Shown here one piece after another: positions 6,187 to 10,278 of a stretch of DNA of 10,278 bases (its first letter is position 1; the number at the start of each line of letters is the position of its first letter). The DNA lies in the NCBI GenBank assembly GCA_902782625.1, contig CACZNZ010000092.1, positions 1 through 10,278 of the forward strand, written 5' to 3'. The translations under genes and the position numbers were made by a program. The stretch comes from an uncultured Lachnospiraceae bacterium (GTDB taxonomy: Bacteria > Bacillota > Clostridia > Lachnospirales > Lachnospiraceae). The notes beneath the pieces were generated by a model. That model was not told the origin of the DNA and searched no databases. It saw only the letters and a list, made by a program, of their open reading frames with translations.

Positions 6187-8130
6187 TTACTTCATGAGAA
6201 TTCCCAGGATTTTATTGGATCTTGCTACGAAGTCGGTCATTTCTTCCGGTTTCAGCGGATGGTTGGACAATCTTGCCAGATCGTAGATCTGCTGACAGAT
6301 CATGGTCCTCTCTTCGCTTTCCTCATGATTCAGGACATATTGGACAAGGTCATTGTTGAGATTGAGTACCAGTGTTTCACCCTGGGTACCCATACCTGTC
6401 ATGCTTTGGCTCATGCCGTACATTTCCATCATCTCCGACATTCTTCTTGTCTGTTCGGATACCGTGATCATCGCAGGAGTTTCGGCGTTTTTCAGCTTTT
6501 CGACCTTGAGGATCAGGTTTTCCTCACCTGTAGCCTTTTTAAAGATCTCAGCAAGCTTCTCGGTGAATTCTTTTTCTTCATCTTCAGAAAGCTCTTCCTT
6601 GAAGTTGCCGGTCAGATCGGCATCGATTCGCATAAACTGTACATCCTGGTTGCGCTGCTCGAGATAGGTGATAAAGGTGGAGTCAATCTGATCGGTCAGA
6701 TAGACAGCATCCATGGACTCTTCGCGGAACATGTTCATGTACTGGGACTGGGCAATCTCATCCGTAATGTAGAATACCTTGTTTTCGTAGGTTTCTTTTC
6801 CTGCTTCGAGGTATTCCGGCAGTGTGATGAATTTGCCTTCCATATTTTTAAAGATCAGATAGTCTTTCATTCTGTCGCTGAATTTTTCATCACGGATGCA
6901 ACCGAATTTAATAAACGGACTGATGTCATCCCAGTATTTTTCATAGTTTTCGCGGTCGGTCTTACACATACCTGAAAGCTTCTCGGCAACTTTTTTGGTA
7001 ATGTAGTTGGAGATCTTCTTTACAAATCCGTCATTTTGCAGAGCACTTCTGGAAACATTGAGCGGCAGATCAGGACAATCGATGCAGCCTTTGAGAAGAA
7101 GCAGGTATTCCGGGATTACTTCCTTGATGTTGTCTGCAATAAACACCTGATTGTTATACAGCTTGATCGTTCCCTCGATCGTGTCATACTTGGTGTTGAT
7201 CTTCGGGAAATACAGGATACCTTTCAGATTGAAAGGATAATCCATATTCAGATGGATCCAGAACAGAGGCTCTTTATAATCATGGAATACATTGCGATAG
7301 AATTCCTTGTACTCTTCATCGGTACAGTCATTCGGATGCTTGGTCCAAAGAGGATGAATCTCATTAACAGGCTTAGGCCCTTTTTCTTCCTCCTCCTCTT
7401 CTTCATCAAGTTCTACATCGTTAAGCTCTGTCTCTTCGCCTTCTGATGGTGTCTCATCAACGATTTCCGGGATGTCTTCTTTTGCTTCTTCTTCCTCTGC
7501 CGTCTCGTTGGTAAAGTAAATCTCGACAGGCATAAAGGAGCAGTATTTTTCAAGCACTTCACGGACACGGTACTCATTGCAGAACTCATAGCTGTCTTCG
7601 TTCAGATAAAGTGTGATTTTTGTTCCACGTTCCGTACGGTCGCCTTCTTCCATCTCGAATTCTGTTCCGCCGTCACATTCCCAGTGAACAGGAACAGCAC
7701 CATCTTTGAAAGAAAGGGAGTCAATCGTTACCTTGTCTGCAACCATGTATGCAGAATAGAACCCCAGGCCGAAATGACCGATGATCTGCTCTTCGCTGGC
7801 TTTATCTTTGTACTGATTCAGAAATGCTTCGGCACCGGAGAAGGCGATCTGGTTAATATATTCGTCTACTTCTTCTTCGGTCATACCGATTCCGTTGTCC
7901 ACAAATGTTATGGTTTTTTCTTCGGGATTGACACTGACATCAACCCGGTATTTTGTGCCTTCCGGCTCATCAAATTCTCCCATCACAGAGAGTTTCTTTA
8001 ACTTGGTTACGGCATCACAGCCATTGCTGACCAGCTCTCTGATAAAGATATCGTGGTCAGAATAGAGCCATTTTTTAATAATCGGAAAAATATTTTCACT
8101 GTTGATTGAAAGATTTCCTTGCTTTGCCAT
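6187..8130 (-). CDS. htpG: Hsp90-family molecular chaperone HtpG
   Basis: HtpG is the bacterial Hsp90, an ATP-driven dimeric cytosolic chaperone. Seen: 647 residues with the GHKL ATPase domain at about 1-207: FIRELVSNGCDA with Glu32 and Asn36, VDNGIGM with Asp78, and the lid/glycine segment IGHFGLGFYSAYMV (117-130). Residues 208-253 are a strongly acidic linker including seven consecutive Glu, longer than the equivalent in E. coli HtpG. The middle domain (about 254-500) contains LPLNVSRSALQ with Arg361 at the position of the catalytic arginine. The C-terminal dimerisation domain follows (about 510-647). Overall length slightly exceeds E. coli HtpG (624), mostly because of the linker. ATG 8130 has AGGAG at 8142-8146, an 11-base spacing. 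Regulation is probably heat-responsive through the CIRCE element upstream. Identification is secure. Confidence 0.99.
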   Translation of the reverse strand: MAKQGNLSINSENIFPIIKKWLYSDHDIFIRELVSNGCDAVTKLKKLSVMGEFDEPEGTKYRVDVSVNPEEKTITFVDNGIGMTEEEVDEYINQIAFSGAEAFLNQYKDKASEEQIIGHFGLGFYSAYMVADKVTIDSLSFKDGAVPVHWECDGGTEFEMEEGDRTERGTKITLYLNEDSYEFCNEYRVREVLEKYCSFMPVEIYFTNETAEEEEAKEDIPEIVDETPSEGEETELNDVELDEEEEEEEKGPKPVNEIHPLWTKHPNDCTDEEYKEFYRNVFHDYKEPLFWIHLNMDYPFNLKGILYFPKINTKYDTIEGTIKLYNNQVFIADNIKEVIPEYLLLLKGCIDCPDLPLNVSRSALQNDGFVKKISNYITKKVAEKLSGMCKTDRENYEKYWDDISPFIKFGCIRDEKFSDRMKDYLIFKNMEGKFITLPEYLEAGKETYENKVFYITDEIAQSQYMNMFREESMDAVYLTDQIDSTFITYLEQRNQDVQFMRIDADLTGNFKEELSEDEEKEFTEKLAEIFKKATGEENLILKVEKLKNAETPAMITVSEQTRRMSEMMEMYGMSQSMTGMGTQGETLVLNLNNDLVQYVLNHEESEERTMICQQIYDLARLSNHPLKPEEMTDFVARSNKILGILMK

Positions 8131-8157
8131 ATCTGTTACATCTCCTTTTACTTGTAT

Positions 8158-8175
8158 TGCCCAAATATCAGGGCA
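8158..8175. repeat. Short hairpin in the htpG leader
   Basis: TGCCC (8158-8162) and GGGCA (8171-8175) are exact inverted arms with an eight-base loop, located in the predicted htpG 5' leader upstream of its ribosome binding site. The stem is short and does not cover the ribosome binding site (8142-8146), so a regulatory role is uncertain. Confidence 0.3.
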
Positions 8176-8188
8176 TTCTAATCATTCA

Positions 8189-8224
8189 ATAGTAACATAG
8201 TAACACAAAAAAGAAGGATGTCAA
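8189..8224 (-). promoter_or_regulatory. htpG: Predicted htpG promoter
   Basis: On the minus strand a perfect TTGACA (-35, 8219-8224) is followed after 16 bases by TACTAT (8197-8202), preceded by TG one base away, which makes an extended -10. The same GTTACTAT octamer repeats immediately downstream (second TACTAT at 8189-8194). The leader to the ATG would be about 60 bases. Confidence 0.65.
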
Positions 8225-8231
8225 GGAAAAA

Positions 8232-8258
8232 CTAGCACTCGTCATATAAGAGTGCTAA
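8232..8258. promoter_or_regulatory. CIRCE element (HrcA operator)
   Basis: CTAGCACTC (8232-8240), nine bases, GAGTGCTAA (8250-8258). The known CIRCE consensus is TTAGCACTC-N9-GAGTGCTAA, so 17 of 18 arm bases match and the spacer length is exact. HrcA binds CIRCE and represses heat-shock genes. The element lies in the htpG-uvrB divergent region, seven bases upstream of the predicted htpG -35. It implies that HtpG belongs to the HrcA heat-shock regulon in this organism. Confidence 0.95.
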
Positions 8259-8274
8259 CAGAATCAAAAGCAAT

Positions 8275-8288
8275 CGAACAAATATTCG
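8275..8288. promoter_or_regulatory. LexA/DinR (SOS) box upstream of uvrB
   Basis: CGAAC-AAAT-ATTCG (8275-8288) matches the Gram-positive SOS box pattern CGAAC-N4-GTTCG except for one base (A for G). The dyad extends outward to an exact 8-base inverted repeat, CAATCGAA (8271-8278) and TTCGATTG (8285-8292). It ends seven bases before the predicted uvrB -35. uvrB is a classical member of the SOS regulon, which supports the call. Confidence 0.8.
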
Positions 8289-8295
8289 ATTGGTC

Positions 8296-8324
8296 TGTAC
8301 ATTTTTGTGCGTGTCTGATATAAT
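8296..8324 (+). promoter_or_regulatory. uvrB: Sigma-A promoter of uvrB with extended -10
   Basis: TGTACA (8296-8301), a 17-base spacer, then a perfect TATAAT (8319-8324) preceded by TG at 8316-8317. The -10 is framed by an inverted repeat, TGTCT (8312-8316) and AGACA (8325-8329). Transcription would start near 8331, about 50 bases before the ATG. Confidence 0.8.
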
Positions 8325-8382
8325 AGACAAACCGAAAAAATATGTCAGAACGACATTTCATGATAAGAAGGAAGGAGCAGGG

Positions 8383-10278
8383 ATGGATCATTTTGAATTA
8401 GTATCGGAATTTGAACCTACCGGGGATCAGCCACAGGCAATCGAGGCGCTTACACAGGGTTTTCGGGAAGGCAATCAGTTTCAGACACTGCTTGGCGTGA
8501 CCGGATCAGGAAAAACCTTTACGATGGCAAACATCATACAGGCGTTGAATAAACCGACCCTGATCCTTGCGCATAATAAGACACTTGCGGCACAGCTCTA
8601 CAGTGAATTCAAAGCCTTTTTTCCACATAACGCTGTGGAATACTTTGTGTCTTATTACGATTATTACCAGCCGGAAGCCTATGTTCCGTCGACAGATACT
8701 TATATAGAGAAAGACTCTTCCATTAATGATGAGATTGACAAGCTCCGTCACAGTGCAACGGCAGCGCTGATCGAGAGAAAGGATGTCATCGTGGTTTCTT
8801 CGGTTTCCTGTATCTACGGAATCGGAAGTAAGAATGATTATGCTCAGATGATGATTTCCTTGCGGCCGGGGATGCAGATTGACCGGGATGAGGTAATCCG
8901 AAAGCTGATTGACATCCAGTATGTGAGAAATGAACTGGATTTTAAAAGAGGGACATTCCGTGTCAGGGGAGATGTGCTTGAAGTGGTTCCTGTCTCTACA
9001 TTTGAAGATGCCATCAGGGTGGAATTCTTCGGAGATGAGATTGACCGGATCATGCAGGTGGATCTGTTGACAGGTGAGATCAAAGCCAGCCTTCATTTTG
9101 CGGCGATTTTCCCTGCATCTCACTATGTTGTTCCCGAAGAACAGATTGAGAGAGCCGTTGGGACAATCAAGGAAGAATTAAAAGAGCGTGTTGTCTGGTT
9201 TCAGGAGCATGATCAGCTGCTGGAAGCACAGAGGATTTCGGAACGGACGAATTTCGATATGGAGATGCTCAAAGAGACTGGTTTTTGTTCCGGTATCGAG
9301 AATTATTCGAGACATTTGACAGGGCTGGCACCCGGCCAGACACCCTATACGCTGATCGATTTCTTCGGGGATGATTTCCTGATGATTGTCGATGAGTCCC
9401 ATATCACGATTCCCCAGGTTAGAGGCATGTATGCAGGGGACCGTTCCAGGAAGCAGACGCTGGTGGATTACGGATTCCGTCTGCCGTCTGCGCTGGATAA
9501 CAGACCACTTAATTTCGAAGAGTTTGAAGAGAGAATCGATCAGATGCTTTTTGTGTCTGCCACACCGAATGTGTATGAAGATACTCATGAGTTGTTCCGG
9601 ACGGAGCAGATTATACGGCCGACGGGACTGCTCGATCCGCCAATCGAAGTCAGACCGGTAGAAGGACAGATCGATGATCTGATCTCGGAGATTCACAAGG
9701 AAGTGGATAAGCACAACAAAGTGCTGGTGACGACATTGACCAAGCGAATGGCAGAGGATCTTACGGACTATATGAAAGATTTGGATATCAGAGTAAAGTA
9801 TCTGCATTCTGATATCGATACACTCGAGCGGATTGAGATTGTCCGGGATCTTCGTATGGGTGTCTTTGATGTCCTTGTGGGAATCAACCTTCTGAGGGAG
9901 GGGCTGGATATTCCCGAAGTGACGCTGATTGCGATTCTTGATGCCGATAAAGAAGGTTTTCTCCGGTCGGAGACCTCGCTGGTTCAGACGGTGGGGAGGG
10001 CTGCCCGGAATGTGGACGGCCATGTAATTATGTATGCTGATACGATAACGGATTCCATGAAAGCTGCTATTGATGAGACGAACAGAAGACGTGGGATTCA
10101 GATGAGGTACAATGAGGAACACGGTATAACACCGACTACCATCCGCAAGGCAGTCAGGGATCTGATCTCCATAACAGCCGATGAGGAAGATGAGCCAAAG
10201 ACAGCTTCTCTTAAGAAGGATGTGGAGTCCATGGACCGGAAAGAACTGAAAGAGCATATTGCGAAACTGACGAAGAAA
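8383..10278 (+). CDS. uvrB: Excinuclease ABC subunit B, UvrB (3' partial)
   Basis: UvrB is the damage-verifying helicase-like subunit of bacterial nucleotide excision repair. It is loaded on DNA by UvrA and then recruits UvrC. Seen: 632 codons open to the window edge; the family is usually about 655-675 residues, so only a short C-terminal piece is missing. Motifs: Walker A GVTGSGKT (38-45), the damage-probing beta-hairpin region [12 protein letters not shown] (91-102), DESH Walker B (337-340), SATP (392-395) and QTVGRAARN motif VI (535-543). A UVR domain for UvrC/UvrA contact is just beginning at the end ([12 protein letters not shown]). The ATG at 8383 is set by AAGGAG at 8372-8377. An SOS box and a good promoter lie upstream, so damage induction is likely. 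uvrA often follows uvrB, but that region is outside the window. Confidence 0.98.
   Translation, partial: MDHFELVSEFEPTGDQPQAIEALTQGFREGNQFQTLLGVTGSGKTFTMANIIQALNKPTLILAHNKTLAAQLYSEFKAFFPHNAVEYFVSYYDYYQPEAYVPSTDTYIEKDSSINDEIDKLRHSATAALIERKDVIVVSSVSCIYGIGSKNDYAQMMISLRPGMQIDRDEVIRKLIDIQYVRNELDFKRGTFRVRGDVLEVVPVSTFEDAIRVEFFGDEIDRIMQVDLLTGEIKASLHFAAIFPASHYVVPEEQIERAVGTIKEELKERVVWFQEHDQLLEAQRISERTNFDMEMLKETGFCSGIENYSRHLTGLAPGQTPYTLIDFFGDDFLMIVDESHITIPQVRGMYAGDRSRKQTLVDYGFRLPSALDNRPLNFEEFEERIDQMLFVSATPNVYEDTHELFRTEQIIRPTGLLDPPIEVRPVEGQIDDLISEIHKEVDKHNKVLVTTLTKRMAEDLTDYMKDLDIRVKYLHSDIDTLERIEIVRDLRMGVFDVLVGINLLREGLDIPEVTLIAILDADKEGFLRSETSLVQTVGRAARNVDGHVIMYADTITDSMKAAIDETNRRRGIQMRYNEEHGITPTTIRKAVRDLISITADEEDEPKTASLKKDVESMDRKELKEHIAKLTKK

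Noticed and set aside
6259..7446. Plus-strand open frames opposite htpG
   Set aside because: They are shadows of the HtpG coding sequence, with no start signals or domain patterns.
8142..8175. RNA thermometer in the htpG leader
   Set aside because: The 5-bp stem (8158-8162 with 8171-8175) does not sequester the AGGAG at 8142-8146, and CIRCE already offers a heat-control mechanism.
9178..10257. 359-codon minus-strand open frame opposite uvrB
   Set aside because: It is fully antisense to conserved UvrB motifs. The product is His/Ile/Arg-rich without domain features, typical of shadow frames.
1..10278. tRNA, rRNA, CRISPR, transposon or phage elements
   Set aside because: No cloverleaf, repeat-spacer array, transposase, integrase or terminal inverted repeats were seen on either strand.

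Overview
The window looks like ordinary chromosome from a low-to-mid-GC Firmicute, most likely a gut-type clostridium of the Lachnospiraceae. This is inferred from strong AGGAG/GGAGG ribosome binding sites, sigma-A type promoters, a CIRCE element, a DinR-type LexA box, frequent AGA arginine codons and a clostridial HtrA/LCP/sugar-transferase repertoire. No 16S rRNA or other decisive taxonomic marker is present. I see no tRNA, rRNA, CRISPR array, insertion sequence or phage gene.

Left part (1-1930): the 3' part of an unusual gene whose start lies before the window. Its product has a very acidic low-complexity N-terminal half and a C-terminal half that resembles the RecA-like motor of DnaB replicative helicases, but with a ruined Walker A loop. 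It is followed by a hairpin and then by what looks like a decayed piece of a bacterial Ig-like (Big_2-type) surface protein. A bidirectional terminator at 1891-1930 closes this side.

Cell-envelope operon (1930-4515, minus strand): a promoter at 4487-4515 drives a polyprenyl-phosphate sugar phosphotransferase, which starts a surface glycan on the lipid carrier. It is followed 12 bases later by an LCP (LytR-CpsA-Psr) ligase, which attaches finished glycans to peptidoglycan. The first and last steps of one type of pathway are thus paired, with none of the intermediate glycosyltransferases or flippase in view.

Protein quality control and DNA repair (4516-10278): a membrane-anchored HtrA protease (plus strand) converges on the Hsp90 chaperone HtpG (minus strand), and the two share a bidirectional terminator. 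HtpG is divergent from UvrB (plus strand, cut off by the window end). Their 252-base intergenic region carries a near-perfect CIRCE operator (heat shock, HrcA) and a near-consensus LexA/DinR box (SOS) only 16 bases apart. It is the most interesting regulatory spot in the window.

No clearly new multi-gene system is visible. The best leads are the P-loop-less DnaB-like protein, the double-stress divergent control region, the eukaryote-like acidic linker in HtpG and the aromatic C-terminal tail of HtrA.
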